A stretch of 64,000 bases of DNA. It comes from Brevundimonas terrae. Its GTDB lineage: Bacteria; Pseudomonadota; Alphaproteobacteria; Caulobacterales; Caulobacteraceae. The notes under the pieces are model-generated. The model was given only the letters and a program-made list of their open reading frames with translations. It was not told the DNA's origin and searched no databases. The translations under genes and the position numbers were made by a program. Location: NCBI RefSeq assembly GCF_011761985.1, contig NZ_JAASQT010000002.1, forward strand, positions 558,001-622,000. The letters run 5' to 3'. The stretch's first letter is position 1. Every line of letters starts with the position of its first letter. This document shows positions 54,464 to 63,639 of this stretch, one piece after another.

Positions 54464-55566
54464 CCACTTCGATCAGGGTAGAGGGCGGTGACTTCCGCGC
54501 CTATGACGTTGTGGTCGGTGCGGGATTGCTGGCCTCGCTTGGCGAACGCGCCAAGGCATTGAAGCCGACCCGTGTGGTGGTTGTGACCGACAGCACGGTC
54601 GGCCCGTTACATGCCGATGCGGCCCTGGCTTCGCTGAAGACGGCGGGTATCCAAGCCGAACAGATAACCGTTCCGGCGGGTGAAGCTTCCAAGAGCTTTG
54701 GCGAACTGGAAACCGTGCTGGACCGGATGATGGCGGCTGGTATGGACCGTCGTAGTCTGGTGGTGGCGCTTGGCGGCGGTGTGATCGGTGATCTGGCCGG
54801 ATTGTCGGCGGCGCTGTTCATGCGCGGCATCGACTTCATTCAGGTGCCAACCACGGTGTTGGCGCAGGTGGATTCATCTGTTGGCGGCAAGACCGCCATC
54901 GACACGGCGCGTGGCAAGAACCTGATCGGGGCTTTTCACCAGCCACGTCTGGTGCTGGCCGATATTGATATTCTGAAGACGCTGCCGGTGCGTCAGGTAC
55001 GCTCTGGCTGGGCCGAAATCTTGAAGCACGGCCTGATTTGCGATGCGGCCTATTTCGACTGGCTGTCGGGCGAAGGCGCTGTGGGTGCCGAAGGCGATGC
55101 CGAGGCTTTGGCCAAGGCGGTCATCCGCTCTGTCGAGATCAAGGCGCAGGTTGTCGGCGAAGACGAAAAAGAAGCGGGCCGCCGTGCCTTGCTGAACCTT
55201 GGCCACACCTTTGGCCATGCGCTGGAAGTCGAGGTCGGGTTTGACGATACCCTGACCCATGGCGAGGCCGTGGCTGTGGGTTGTGCCATGGCGTTCCGCT
55301 ATTCGGCGCGTCTGGGCCTTTGTGAAGCGGCCCAAGCCGAACGGGCAGAGCAGGGGATCAGAGCGGCGGGCCTGCCTACGCGACTGGCCGATATTGCCCA
55401 CGCTTTTGATGCCGCTGCGCTGCTGGAGCGGATGCAGGGTGACAAGAAGGCCGAGGGCGGGCGACTGACGCTTATTCTCGCGCATGGCATCGGGCAGGCC
55501 TTTGTGACCAAGGATGTCGATGCGGTCGATGTCCTGTCCTTCCTGAAAGAAGAAGGCGCGGCTTGA
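54460..55566 (+). CDS. aroB: 3-dehydroquinate synthase
   Basis: 368 residues, second step of the shikimate pathway, NAD- and metal-dependent. Seen are [41 protein letters not shown], in part, and the metal-ligand region [13 protein letters not shown] with [12 protein letters not shown]. The aroK-aroB pair is standard. Its stop overlaps the start of the acetyltransferase gene (TGATG). Confidence 0.96.
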   Translation: MTTSIRVEGGDFRAYDVVVGAGLLASLGERAKALKPTRVVVVTDSTVGPLHADAALASLKTAGIQAEQITVPAGEASKSFGELETVLDRMMAAGMDRRSLVVALGGGVIGDLAGLSAALFMRGIDFIQVPTTVLAQVDSSVGGKTAIDTARGKNLIGAFHQPRLVLADIDILKTLPVRQVRSGWAEILKHGLICDAAYFDWLSGEGAVGAEGDAEALAKAVIRSVEIKAQVVGEDEKEAGRRALLNLGHTFGHALEVEVGFDDTLTHGEAVAVGCAMAFRYSARLGLCEAAQAERAEQGIRAAGLPTRLADIAHAFDAAALLERMQGDKKAEGGRLTLILAHGIGQAFVTKDVDAVDVLSFLKEEGAA

Positions 55567-56141
55567 TGTTGCCCGTAACGGTTCTGGAAAATGCCTTTGT
55601 AAGGCTGGAACCGTTTGAAGAGGCCAACAAAGAGGCTGTCCGTGCCGCGCTGGACCATGATCCGGCGGCATGGGATGGCATGGTGAGCGCAGCCTACGGC
55701 CCCCATTTCGAAGCCTGGTGGGATGCCGCCATCGGGGCCATGCAGTCGCAGACGCGTATTGCCTATGCGGTCCGTCGCAAAAGCGATGATGTGATTGTCG
55801 GCACGTCCAGCCTTTATGAAATCCGCATCGAGCATTTGCGATGCGAGCTAGGCTCGACCTTTTATCGGCCGGATGCGCGTGGCGGGGTGGTCAATCCGGC
55901 GACAAAGCTGCTGTTACTGGATCATGCCTTTGGGCATGGCATGGTGCGGGTCGAGATCATCACTGACGCCTTGAACATGGCCAGCCAGTCGGCGATCAGA
56001 AAACTGGGTGCGGCCTATGAAGGCCGCCTCAGGAAGCACAAGCGCACATGGACGGGCCGTATGCGCGATACCGAACAGTTTGCCATCATAGACGAGGACT
56101 GGCCCGCTGTGCGTGCGGGACTGGAATCGCGTTTGCGATAG
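55566..56141 (+). CDS. GNAT family acetyltransferase (RimJ/RimL type)
   Basis: 191 residues. NAFVRLEPFEEANKEAVRAA opens the fold and the RimJ/RimL pattern continues with ELGSTFYRPDARGGVVNPAT, in part, VEIITDALNMASQSAIRKLG and GRLRKHKRTWTGRMRDTEQF. Such enzymes acetylate protein N-termini or small amines; the substrate is unknown. It is translationally coupled to aroB, though no pathway link is known. Confidence 0.87.
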   Translation: MLPVTVLENAFVRLEPFEEANKEAVRAALDHDPAAWDGMVSAAYGPHFEAWWDAAIGAMQSQTRIAYAVRRKSDDVIVGTSSLYEIRIEHLRCELGSTFYRPDARGGVVNPATKLLLLDHAFGHGMVRVEIITDALNMASQSAIRKLGAAYEGRLRKHKRTWTGRMRDTEQFAIIDEDWPAVRAGLESRLR

Positions 56142-56150
56142 GGGTTCAAA

Positions 56151-56537
56151 TCATGAGTCTAAAGACTTGATTTCACTCACTTCGCATACTGTATCTTCGA
56201 TATTGGGCGAGCGCCATTTGGCTGTCTTGCCACTGCCGCTCAGGGCGACGCCTGTGGCTGCGTAGAGATATCCGTCTGACGTTCCCTTGCGGGTCAGATC
56301 AAAGGCCAGACCATCAAAGCGTCGCACCGTGGCCATCTGGCGCGGGTGGTCAAAGGTGACGATCAAGCGCTGGCCGTTCTGGCAGTTGAATATCCATTCG
56401 GCAGCCGTATCGGGAGAAATATCATCGGGTATTTCGGCTCGCAGATGCTCGTCGATGGGATGCGAGCCAATGGTGTCGTGATCCTGACATGCGGACAGTA
56501 CGATGCCTGTCGTCAATATTGCCGCGAGTTTCTGCAT
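56151..56537 (-). CDS. MliC-like lipoprotein, possible lysozyme inhibitor
   Basis: 128 residues. Signal peptide with lipobox LSAC (Cys17). The mature part follows the MliC layout: FNCQNGQRLIVTFDHPRQMA, then VRRFDGLAFDLTRKGTSDGY, an SG-containing strand and a late Cys in TVCEVSE, which would pair with the first. MliC proteins block host-type lysozymes in the periplasm. The match is by pattern only. It is convergent with the acetyltransferase gene. Confidence 0.68.
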   Translation of the reverse strand: MQKLAAILTTGIVLSACQDHDTIGSHPIDEHLRAEIPDDISPDTAAEWIFNCQNGQRLIVTFDHPRQMATVRRFDGLAFDLTRKGTSDGYLYAATGVALSGSGKTAKWRSPNIEDTVCEVSEIKSLDS

Positions 56538-56590
56538 CCACCACCCGATCGGCCATGTTGGTGACGGGGGTCACACCTTGGCCAACAGGG

Positions 56591-57079
56591 TTAACTCGGT
56601 TCAGGCTTGGCGGTTCCCTTTTTACGACGCGAGCGAAAGAAGTCTTTCAACTGTGCCGAGACCTGTTCGGCATAGAGGCCGCTGTCGGTTTTGGGGCGCC
56701 AGTGACATGTAGGCTGTTCAAAGAATTTCGGGCCGTTTTTTACGGCTCCGCCCTTAACATCGTCCGCGCCCCAGACCACTCTGCCGATGCGCGAATGACT
56801 GATGGCACCGGCGCACATGGCGCATGGTTCAAGCGTGACATATAAAGTCAGGTCAGTAAGACGATAATTCTCTAAGGTCGTGGCTGCGTCGCGCAGCGCT
56901 ACGATTTCGGCGTGAGCCGTCGGATCATGGCTTGTGATTGGACGGTTTTGCCCCTTACCTATCACTTCACCGGTTAATTCGTTCACAACCACCGCGCCGA
57001 CAGGCACCTCGCCAGCTTTCGCTGCCGCTTGCGCCAAGTCCAGCGCCATGCTCATGAACCGCTCATCATGGATCGCCAT
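56591..57079 (-). CDS. tadA: tRNA adenosine deaminase TadA
   Basis: 162 residues. It converts A34 to inosine in tRNA-Arg. Zinc and catalytic residues are in DPTAHAEIVALRDAA and LEPCAMCAGAISHSRI; ADDVKGGAVKNG follows. A basic C-terminal tail (FFRSRRKKGTAKPEPS) ends the protein. The ATG at 57079 keeps the conserved helix DERFMSMALDLAQAAAKAG; it lies 12 bases inside the start of the divergent rluB gene, so the two 5-prime ends overlap. Confidence 0.93.
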   Translation of the reverse strand: MAIHDERFMSMALDLAQAAAKAGEVPVGAVVVNELTGEVIGKGQNRPITSHDPTAHAEIVALRDAATTLENYRLTDLTLYVTLEPCAMCAGAISHSRIGRVVWGADDVKGGAVKNGPKFFEQPTCHWRPKTDSGLYAEQVSAQLKDFFRSRRKKGTAKPEPS

Positions 57080-59032
57080 CCCCGAGACAACGACAAGAAG
57101 CCCCGCCCGCGTCAAGACGACGCCTCGCGTGGACCCCGTAAATTCGCCGATAAGGGCCCGAAATTCGGCTCAGGCGACAAGAAGGACCGCAATTTTGACG
57201 ATCGCGGCCCTCGTTCGCGTGACGATGACCGTCCGCGCAGCGAAGGTCGATTCGAGAATCGTGGCTCCAAAGGAGGCCAGAAAGGCGACAGGCCGGCTGC
57301 GAAGCCCGCAACGCCCGAACGTACCGAACGCATTGCCAAGGCTTTGGCGCGCGCCGGGATCGCTTCGCGTCGTGAAGTCGAGCGCCTGATCGGCCTCGGC
57401 AAGGTCGCTGTGAACGGCCGCATCCTCGACACGCCGGCTGTGCTGGTTAAGCGGGACGATGTGATCACCGTTGACGGCAAGCCTGTTGGAGCCGCCGAAG
57501 CCACCCGCGTCTGGCGCTACCACAAGCCCGCCGGTCTGATTACCAGCCACAACGACCCTGCCGGTCGTCCGACGGTCTGGGACGCGCTTCCGGCTGATCT
57601 GCCGCGCGTGATCTCGGTGGGCCGCCTCGACTTGGCCACCGAAGGTCTGCTTCTGCTGACCAATGATGGTGAGCTGAGCCGTGCGCTGGAACTGCCGGAT
57701 ACCGCATTGGTGCGTCAGTACCGCGCACGTGCCCGTGGCCGCATCACCCAGGACCGTCTGGATACCCTGAAAGACGGCTGTGTCGTTGACGGTATCCGCT
57801 ATGGTCCGGTCGATGCCAAAATCGACAAGGCCAAGGAAAAAGAAGAGGACGGTCAGCCCAGCTCGGCCAACCTCTGGATCAGCGTCTCGATCACCGAAGG
57901 CAAGAATCGTGAAGTCCGCAAGGTTCTCGAAAGCCTCGGTCTTCAGGTCAATCGCCTGATCCGTCTGGCCTATGGTCCGTTCAACCTCGGCACCCTGCCG
58001 GTCAACTCGGTCGAGGAAATCGGCCCGCGCGTGATCCGCGAGATGCTGGGCGAGTATATCCGTCCGGAAAACCTGCCGACCGGTAACACGGTCAGCACGC
58101 CTGCGCCGATCCCCGGTCGCCGCCCTGCCGGTGCGATCATCAAGGGCCGTTCGGGCTCGGCCATGTCCGACCCGTCGCGCAAGCCTAGCCGCGTTCGCGC
58201 TGCCAATCAGGCTGTCGAGGACGGTGTGCCGGAGAAACCCGCACGTCCGGTCAAGAAGGAAGGCTGGGCCAAGGCCACGCCCAAGTTCGAGCACAAGAAG
58301 ACCTTTAAACCTCGTGCCCGTCCGGGTTCGGATGAAGGTTATGAGCGCGGCCCCCGCGAGGATCGCCCGCGTCCGGCATTCCAGCGTGACGTGCAGTTCA
58401 TCGATGACCGCCGCAAACCTGCGGGCAAGTCCTTTGGCGACAAGCCAGCGGGCCGCTCGTTCGGAGACAAGCCGGCGGGGCGTCCGTATGGCGACCGTCC
58501 TTCGGGCGAACGCTCGGGTGGTGAACGCACGTTCGGTGGCAAACCTGCCGGCCGTTCGTATGGCGACCGCCCGTCGGGTGATCGTTCGGGCGGTGAACGC
58601 CCGTACGGTGACAAGCCGGCGGGTCGTTCCTATGGCGACCGTCCTTCGGGCGAACGCTCGGGTGGTGAACGCTCGTTCGGTGGCAAGCCTGCCGGCCGTT
58701 CCTATGGCGACCGTCCTTCGGGTGATCGTTCGGGCGGTGAACGCTCGTACGGCGACAAGCCGGCGGGTCGTTCGTATGGCGACCGTCCTTCGGGCGAACG
58801 CTCGGGCGGTGAACGCTCGTTCGGTGACAAGCCTGCTGGCCGTTCGTATGGGGATCGCCCGTCGGGTGATCGTTCGGGGGGGGATCGTCCGTTTGGTGGC
58901 AAGCCGGGCGGTAAGCCTGCTGGCCGTTCGTTCGGTGATCGTCCTTCGGGCGGCAAGCCATTTGGCGGTAAACCTTCCGGTGGTGGTAAGCCTTCGGGCG
59001 GTGGCCGTGGCGGCCCGCGTGGTCGTTCCTAA
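57068..59032 (+). CDS. rluB: Ribosomal large subunit pseudouridine synthase with long repeat tail (RluB family)
   Basis: 654 residues. A charged, disordered N-terminus (about 80 residues rich in Asp, Arg, Lys) precedes an S4 RNA-binding domain (ARAGIASRREVERLIGLGKV) and the RsuA/RluB catalytic core with Asp in VGRLDLATEGLLLLTND. It makes pseudouridine in 23S rRNA. After residue about 370 there is no fold: a basic region, then six 24-residue repeats and a Gly-rich end GGGRGGPRGRS. The tail likely binds RNA. The ATG at 57068 overlaps the tadA start. Confidence 0.9.
   Translation: MDRHPRDNDKKPRPRQDDASRGPRKFADKGPKFGSGDKKDRNFDDRGPRSRDDDRPRSEGRFENRGSKGGQKGDRPAAKPATPERTERIAKALARAGIASRREVERLIGLGKVAVNGRILDTPAVLVKRDDVITVDGKPVGAAEATRVWRYHKPAGLITSHNDPAGRPTVWDALPADLPRVISVGRLDLATEGLLLLTNDGELSRALELPDTALVRQYRARARGRITQDRLDTLKDGCVVDGIRYGPVDAKIDKAKEKEEDGQPSSANLWISVSITEGKNREVRKVLESLGLQVNRLIRLAYGPFNLGTLPVNSVEEIGPRVIREMLGEYIRPENLPTGNTVSTPAPIPGRRPAGAIIKGRSGSAMSDPSRKPSRVRAANQAVEDGVPEKPARPVKKEGWAKATPKFEHKKTFKPRARPGSDEGYERGPREDRPRPAFQRDVQFIDDRRKPAGKSFGDKPAGRSFGDKPAGRPYGDRPSGERSGGERTFGGKPAGRSYGDRPSGDRSGGERPYGDKPAGRSYGDRPSGERSGGERSFGGKPAGRSYGDRPSGDRSGGERSYGDKPAGRSYGDRPSGERSGGERSFGDKPAGRSYGDRPSGDRSGGDRPFGGKPGGKPAGRSFGDRPSGGKPFGGKPSGGGKPSGGGRGGPRGRS
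58487..58918 (+). repeat. Six tandem 72-bp repeats in the rluB tail
   Basis: Units start at 58487, 58559, 58631, 58703, 58775 and 58847, exactly 72 bp apart. Each encodes 24 residues around YGDRPSG-(E/D)-RSGGER and KPAGR. The variable residue alternates E, D, E, D, E, D, so the array probably grew by copying a 144-bp double unit. The sequence is open in most frames on both strands, giving long false frames. Confidence 0.9.
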
Positions 59033-59035
59033 GCC

Positions 59036-59611
59036 ATGCGGATTGTCGCCGGCAGTCTGAAAGGTCGCGCCATTGTCGCGCCGGAGGGGCAGGGCACACG
59101 CCCGACCTCCGACCGCGCACGGCAGGCTATTTTCAACGTGCTTGAACACGCCGCATGGGCCGAGGATGTTCTGGACGGCGCACGGGTCATCGACCTGTAC
59201 GCCGGTTCCGGTGCGCTCGGCTATGAAGCCATTTCGCGTGGTGGTGCCTTCTGCCTGTTCGTCGAAACCGACGATGAGGCGCGTGGTGCCATACGTGAAA
59301 ACATGGATGCCTATGGCCTGTTCGGGCGCACACGGGTTCATCGCCGCAGCGCGATTGATCTGGGGCCTCGTCCGGGGTCAACGGGCGAAGCCTTTACGCT
59401 GGCCTTCCTTGATCCGCCCTATGCCAAGGGATTGGGCGAGCAGACCTTGCAGAAGCTTCTGGAGGGCAACTGGCTGGCCCCTGAAGCGGTGGTTGTTTAC
59501 GAGCGCGGTTCGGACGAGCCGGAAATCGACACCCCCGGTTATGAACGCATGGATGCGCGTGACTATGGCGCGGCGCGTGTGCTGTTCCTGAAGGTCGCAC
59601 CTTCGCAATAA
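59036..59611 (+). CDS. rsmD: 16S rRNA (guanine(966)-N2)-methyltransferase
   Basis: 191 residues, Rossmann-fold methyltransferase. RIVAGSLKGRAIVAPEG and RPTSDRARQAIFNVLEH open the protein; the SAM site is VIDLYAGSGALGYEAISRG, the catalytic motif LAFLDPPYAKG. It methylates G966 in 16S rRNA. It starts 3 bases after rluB, so two rRNA-modifying enzymes are made together. Confidence 0.94.
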   Translation: MRIVAGSLKGRAIVAPEGQGTRPTSDRARQAIFNVLEHAAWAEDVLDGARVIDLYAGSGALGYEAISRGGAFCLFVETDDEARGAIRENMDAYGLFGRTRVHRRSAIDLGPRPGSTGEAFTLAFLDPPYAKGLGEQTLQKLLEGNWLAPEAVVVYERGSDEPEIDTPGYERMDARDYGAARVLFLKVAPSQ

Positions 59612-59630
59612 CAAGGTTAGGCTGTGGCGC

Positions 59631-60647
59631 ATGATGATTCATCGCCGCAGCCTGATCGCCTCTGTTGCCGTAACCGCGGCACTTCCCCGCATGTCTATAG
59701 CTTCGGAAAGCCCGCACTGGCAGCGACGGGCCGAAATGCCGTGGGCGACGCAGGAGATCTACTGCGCGGTGCTGGATGGCAAGGTCTATGTGGCGGGCGG
59801 GCTGATCCGTGATGTCGTTGGAACGCGGATCAATGACCGCATGGGCATCTATTATCCGGCCCATGACAGTTGGGCGGAGGGGACGCGCCTGCCGCAGCCA
59901 CGCCACCACCCGATGCTGGCCGCTGCGCGCGGGCGAGTTTGGGCCTTTGGCGGCTATGACCGGCGCGAGGGCGGTGAATGGACGTCCATGACCGACTATT
60001 GGGCGCTGGATGGCGATGTCTGGCATCCGGTTGGCCAGATGCCAGAGCCTTTGGCCGAGACTGTCGGCGTCACGGTGGGCGATCATGTGCATCTGGTGAC
60101 GGGGCGCTCTCCTCTTGGGGGCAAGAACGGCCAATGGAACGATCAGGGTGATGTCGCCACCCATTTGGTGTTCGACGCCTCGAATAATAGCTGGACTACA
60201 GCACGTCCTGCCCCCGAGGCCCGCAACAGTGCGGCGGGGGCGGTGTATGGCGGTCATATCTACATTGCTGGCGGGCGCATGGTCGAAGGCGGGCGTGGGA
60301 CGGGACGTCTGGATCGCTATGATCCGCAATCAGACCAATGGGATACGCTCAGCCCTGTTCCGGTATCGGATACGGGCAATCAGGTCGGTGGCGGTCTGGC
60401 CATGGCGACTGTGGGTGATAGGCTGGTGGCCTTTGGCGGTGAATGGCTGGCCAGACCGGGCGGTGTTTTCACCGAGACGTGGATTTACGACATTGCCGCA
60501 GACCGTTGGACGCGCGGGCCGGATATGGGCGTGCCGCGTCACGGCTTGGCGGGATGCAGTGTGGATGGCGTCATCTATGCCATTGCGGGTGGCGAGGTCT
60601 ATTCGGGCGGCAAGGCCAGCGGTGTGGTCGAGGCCCTGAGACTGTAG
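59631..60647 (+). CDS. Exported kelch-repeat protein
   Basis: 338 residues. The N-terminus MMIHRRSLIASVAVTAAL resembles a Tat or Sec signal. The rest is a beta-propeller of about six kelch units, each with a GG pair and spaced Tyr/Trp (LDGKVYVAGGLIRD, RGRVWAFGGYDRREGG, GGHIYIAGGRMVEGG, VDGVIYAIAGGEVYSGG). Bacterial relatives include sialic-acid mutarotases, but many are unassigned. Ligand unknown; likely periplasmic. Confidence 0.83.
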   Translation: MMIHRRSLIASVAVTAALPRMSIASESPHWQRRAEMPWATQEIYCAVLDGKVYVAGGLIRDVVGTRINDRMGIYYPAHDSWAEGTRLPQPRHHPMLAAARGRVWAFGGYDRREGGEWTSMTDYWALDGDVWHPVGQMPEPLAETVGVTVGDHVHLVTGRSPLGGKNGQWNDQGDVATHLVFDASNNSWTTARPAPEARNSAAGAVYGGHIYIAGGRMVEGGRGTGRLDRYDPQSDQWDTLSPVPVSDTGNQVGGGLAMATVGDRLVAFGGEWLARPGGVFTETWIYDIAADRWTRGPDMGVPRHGLAGCSVDGVIYAIAGGEVYSGGKASGVVEALRL

Positions 60648-60712
60648 GTGTCGCGGTATGGGGGCGAAGCTGTTACAGGCGGGGCAGTTTTACGCGACCC
60701 GAGGATGTGTCG

Positions 60713-61042
60713 ATGATCCAGCCCACTGCTTCGTTCAAGGATAACCTGCAACTGCTGCCGTCAATCGATGGCCTTGCCCGTATCGATCTGGTTGATGACG
60801 CGGGCGCTGTGGTCGCATCCATCGAAAATCAGGCTGGGAAACAGGGATCGCTGCGCGTCTATCAATACCTGCTGCAAGTCTTTGGCGCGCTTGATGCCAA
60901 GGCTGCCGCGCACGGTCTGGATGTTTTTGCCGAACATACGGCCGATGCCAAAAACCGTCCGGGCGCGCACCCGAATATCGACCGCCTTATCGAGATCGTG
61001 GATGGCGCGGCCCCGCTGGACATCAAGCTGATAGCAGCCTGA
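60713..61042 (+). CDS. DUF2322 family protein
   Basis: 109 residues, soluble. It matches a family with LLPSIDGLARIDLVDDAGAV, IENQAGKQGSLRVYQYL and AEHTADAKNRPGAHPNIDRL. No function is known. The ATG at 60713 has GAGGA 7 bases upstream. It is convergent with the phosphatase gene, stops 5 bases apart. Confidence 0.78.
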   Translation: MIQPTASFKDNLQLLPSIDGLARIDLVDDAGAVVASIENQAGKQGSLRVYQYLLQVFGALDAKAAAHGLDVFAEHTADAKNRPGAHPNIDRLIEIVDGAAPLDIKLIAA

Positions 61043-61047
61043 AGGGC

Positions 61048-61515
61048 TTAGTCCGGCTTGTGGGCCAGATGATCGGCCAGACCTTTTGAGGCCTCGACCA
61101 CATCGGCCCAAGTGACGGAAAAACCGTCTTCATCGCCATAATAGGGGTCTTCTACCGAAGCCCCCTCGCGGCCCTTGGCCCAGTCCATCATCAGGCTGAG
61201 GCGGGCCGTGCTGTCTTGCGGCTGCACGCGTTTCAGGTTGGCGAGGTTGTCGGTGTCCATCGCCACGATGTGGGTGAAGCGCTTGAAATCTGCGGGTTTG
61301 ACCTGACGGGCGCGTAGAGAGGCGATATTCACCCCGTTGCGCTTTGCCGTGGCTATGGCACGTGGATCGGGCGGATTATCGGTGTGATAGGCGGCGGTTC
61401 CTGCCGAGTCCGTGATGATCGACAGTTTGCGCTTGGCGACCTCGTCACGGAACGCGCCCTCGGCCAGAGGGGAGCGGCAAATATTGCCAAGACAGACGAA
61501 TAGAACGCTGTACAT
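61048..61515 (-). CDS. Low-molecular-weight protein tyrosine phosphatase
   Basis: 155 residues. The active-site loop VCLGNICRSPLAEG (C-x5-R-S) is at the N-terminus and the general acid Asp lies in SVEDPYYGDEDGF. It removes phosphate from tyrosine in proteins or from small substrates. No kinase or polysaccharide gene is nearby. It lies 9 bases downstream of mutL in the same direction. Confidence 0.93.
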   Translation of the reverse strand: MYSVLFVCLGNICRSPLAEGAFRDEVAKRKLSIITDSAGTAAYHTDNPPDPRAIATAKRNGVNIASLRARQVKPADFKRFTHIVAMDTDNLANLKRVQPQDSTARLSLMMDWAKGREGASVEDPYYGDEDGFSVTWADVVEASKGLADHLAHKPD

Positions 61516-61524
61516 GATTGATTA

Positions 61525-63435
61525 TCAACGCCTTCCGAACAGTTTTTCGAGGTCGTTGAGTTTCAGTTCGACATAGGTCGGGCGGCCGTGATTGCACTGG
61601 CCAGAATGGGGTGTAGCCTCCATCTGGCGCAGCAGAGCATTCATCTCGGGGGCGCTCAACACGCGACCCGCACGGACAGAACCGTGACAGGCCATAGTGC
61701 CACAGACCTCGGCCATGCGTTCTTTCAGCGACAGAGCCGAACCATGCTCGGACAGGTCATCGGCAATATCGCGGATCAGGCCCTGAACATCTGTATCCCC
61801 CAACAGCGCAGGGGTTTCGCGCACCAGCACGGCACCTGCGCCAAAGGCTTCGACGATCAGGCCCATCTCGGCCAATTCGTCGGCCTTGGCGGAAACACGT
61901 TCGGCTTCGGCGGGGTCCAGTTCAACGACTTCGGGGGTCAGCAAGGCCTGACGGGAGACGTGGCCGCCTTCCATCTGTCCCTTCATGCGCTCATAGACGA
62001 GGCGTTCATGGGCGGCGTGCTGGTCCACAATCACCAGACCGTCGCGGGTTTGGGCAACGATATAGGTGGCGTGAAGCTGGGCGCGGGCGGCCCCCAACGG
62101 GAAGTCGATGGGATCGACCGGCGTATGGGGCGCAGGCGCGATCTGGCCTGCATGTTCGGCCTGAACCTCGGCGAGAGTGCGGAAGGTTGGCGCGGCCTGC
62201 TGGCCCGACCATGTGTGTTCAACGCGGGCCGAGCGTTCGGACAGGCCGGGGATGATCTGGGCAGCGGCTTCGGGTCTGGACCATCCGGCCCATGCCGAGA
62301 AACCCGAAGCCGAAGGTTCGGACGGCGCATACTGCCCGTGGTTCTGCACGCCCGTATGCGGCTGGAAGCCGGACAGGGCATCGGCGGCCACTGTGGTCGA
62401 GGCGCGGTGACCGGCGGCGTGGAGCGCATGTTTCAACGCGCCGACAATCAGGCCACGCACCAGTGCCGGATCACGGAAACGGACCTCGGCCTTGGCGGGA
62501 TGGACGTTCACATCGACATAGAGCGGGTCGATATCGATAAACAAAACTGCCGCCGGATGGCGGTCGCGGGCAAGGAAGTCGGCATAGGCTCCGCGTAGTG
62601 CGCCCTGCAACAAACGGTCCCGCACTGGGCGGCCATTCACAAACAGGAACTGGTGCGCTGCATTGCCCCGTGAATAGGTCGGCAGACCGGCATAGCCCGA
62701 CAGGCGGGTGCCATCACGTTCCTGATCGATCAGCAGGGCATTGGCCTCGAAATCGCGGCCCAGAATGGAGCCGAGGCGACGAAGGCGACCTTCATCACCT
62801 TTGTGTTCGGCAGGCAGGCGCAAGGTCGTCTTGCCGTCCAGCGTCAGGGTAAAGGCCACTTCCTCGTGCGCCATGGCCTGTCGCTTGATCTCCTCGGAGA
62901 TGGCCATGGCCTCGGAGCGTTCCGACTTCATAAATTTCAGGCGGGCAGGGGTGGCGTAGAACAGGTCGCGCACTTCGACGCGCGCGCCGTGCGGGCCGGG
63001 GAAACCGGCGGGGGCGACAGGATGATGGTGGCCGCCTTCAACAGTGATCGCCCATGCGTCGTTCTGGCCGGTTTCGGCCTTGGCGCGGGTCGTGATGTTC
63101 AGACGCGCAACCGAACCGATCGAGGGCAGGGCCTCGCCACGGAAGCCCAGCGTAAAGATACGCAACAGGTCCACATCGCCCGCATCATCGGGCTCCAGTT
63201 TCGATGTCGCGTGACGTTCAACCGCGATGGGCAGTTCGTCTTTGGGTATGCCCTTGCCGTCGTCAGCGATCAGGATGCGGGTCAGTCCGCCACCGTCCGC
63301 CTGTATCTCGATGTGGCTCGCGCCAGCATCAATAGCGTTCTCCACCAGTTCCTTGATGGCGCTGGCGGGGCGTTCAACCACTTCGCCTGCGGCGATGCGG
63401 TTTACGGTTTCGGGTGGGAGACGACGAATGGGCAT
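61525..63435 (-). CDS. mutL: DNA mismatch repair protein MutL
   Basis: 636 residues. The GHKL ATPase half has [39 protein letters not shown] and [16 protein letters not shown]. After a variable linker, the C-terminal half contains DQHA(x2)E(x4)E ([12 protein letters not shown], from residue 471), [10 protein letters not shown] and [12 protein letters not shown], the metal-binding motifs of the endonuclease-type MutL. It should nick DNA itself, as expected in bacteria without MutH. The ATG at 63435 is preferred over GTG at 63444. Confidence 0.95.
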   Translation of the reverse strand: MPIRRLPPETVNRIAAGEVVERPASAIKELVENAIDAGASHIEIQADGGGLTRILIADDGKGIPKDELPIAVERHATSKLEPDDAGDVDLLRIFTLGFRGEALPSIGSVARLNITTRAKAETGQNDAWAITVEGGHHHPVAPAGFPGPHGARVEVRDLFYATPARLKFMKSERSEAMAISEEIKRQAMAHEEVAFTLTLDGKTTLRLPAEHKGDEGRLRRLGSILGRDFEANALLIDQERDGTRLSGYAGLPTYSRGNAAHQFLFVNGRPVRDRLLQGALRGAYADFLARDRHPAAVLFIDIDPLYVDVNVHPAKAEVRFRDPALVRGLIVGALKHALHAAGHRASTTVAADALSGFQPHTGVQNHGQYAPSEPSASGFSAWAGWSRPEAAAQIIPGLSERSARVEHTWSGQQAAPTFRTLAEVQAEHAGQIAPAPHTPVDPIDFPLGAARAQLHATYIVAQTRDGLVIVDQHAAHERLVYERMKGQMEGGHVSRQALLTPEVVELDPAEAERVSAKADELAEMGLIVEAFGAGAVLVRETPALLGDTDVQGLIRDIADDLSEHGSALSLKERMAEVCGTMACHGSVRAGRVLSAPEMNALLRQMEATPHSGQCNHGRPTYVELKLNDLEKLFGRR

Positions 63436-63639
63436 GTGATTCACAAGATAGGACGGATGGCACCAAGGTGCATCTGGCGCATTCTGTTTCTCGCGAAGAT
63501 TTTTTTGATACCGGCGGGGTTGCGGTTTTCTATTCGCAACATATACTGTTACGGACTAGCGGCGAGAGTCGTTAAGCCATTTTTTCCTGCCCTGCTTTGG
63601 TACCTTCAAAGAGGGGCAGGCCATATCCGGGAACTCAAG

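Noticed and set aside
58487..58918. Regular repeats considered as a CRISPR array
   Set aside because: Units are continuous and coding with no unique spacers, and no cas genes are present.
57170..59341. Antisense open frame of 723 codons on the minus strand across rluB and rsmD
   Set aside because: It mirrors the G/C-rich codons and 72-bp repeats of rluB; its protein is low-complexity Arg/Thr/Ala with no start signal, and the plus strand encodes clear enzymes.
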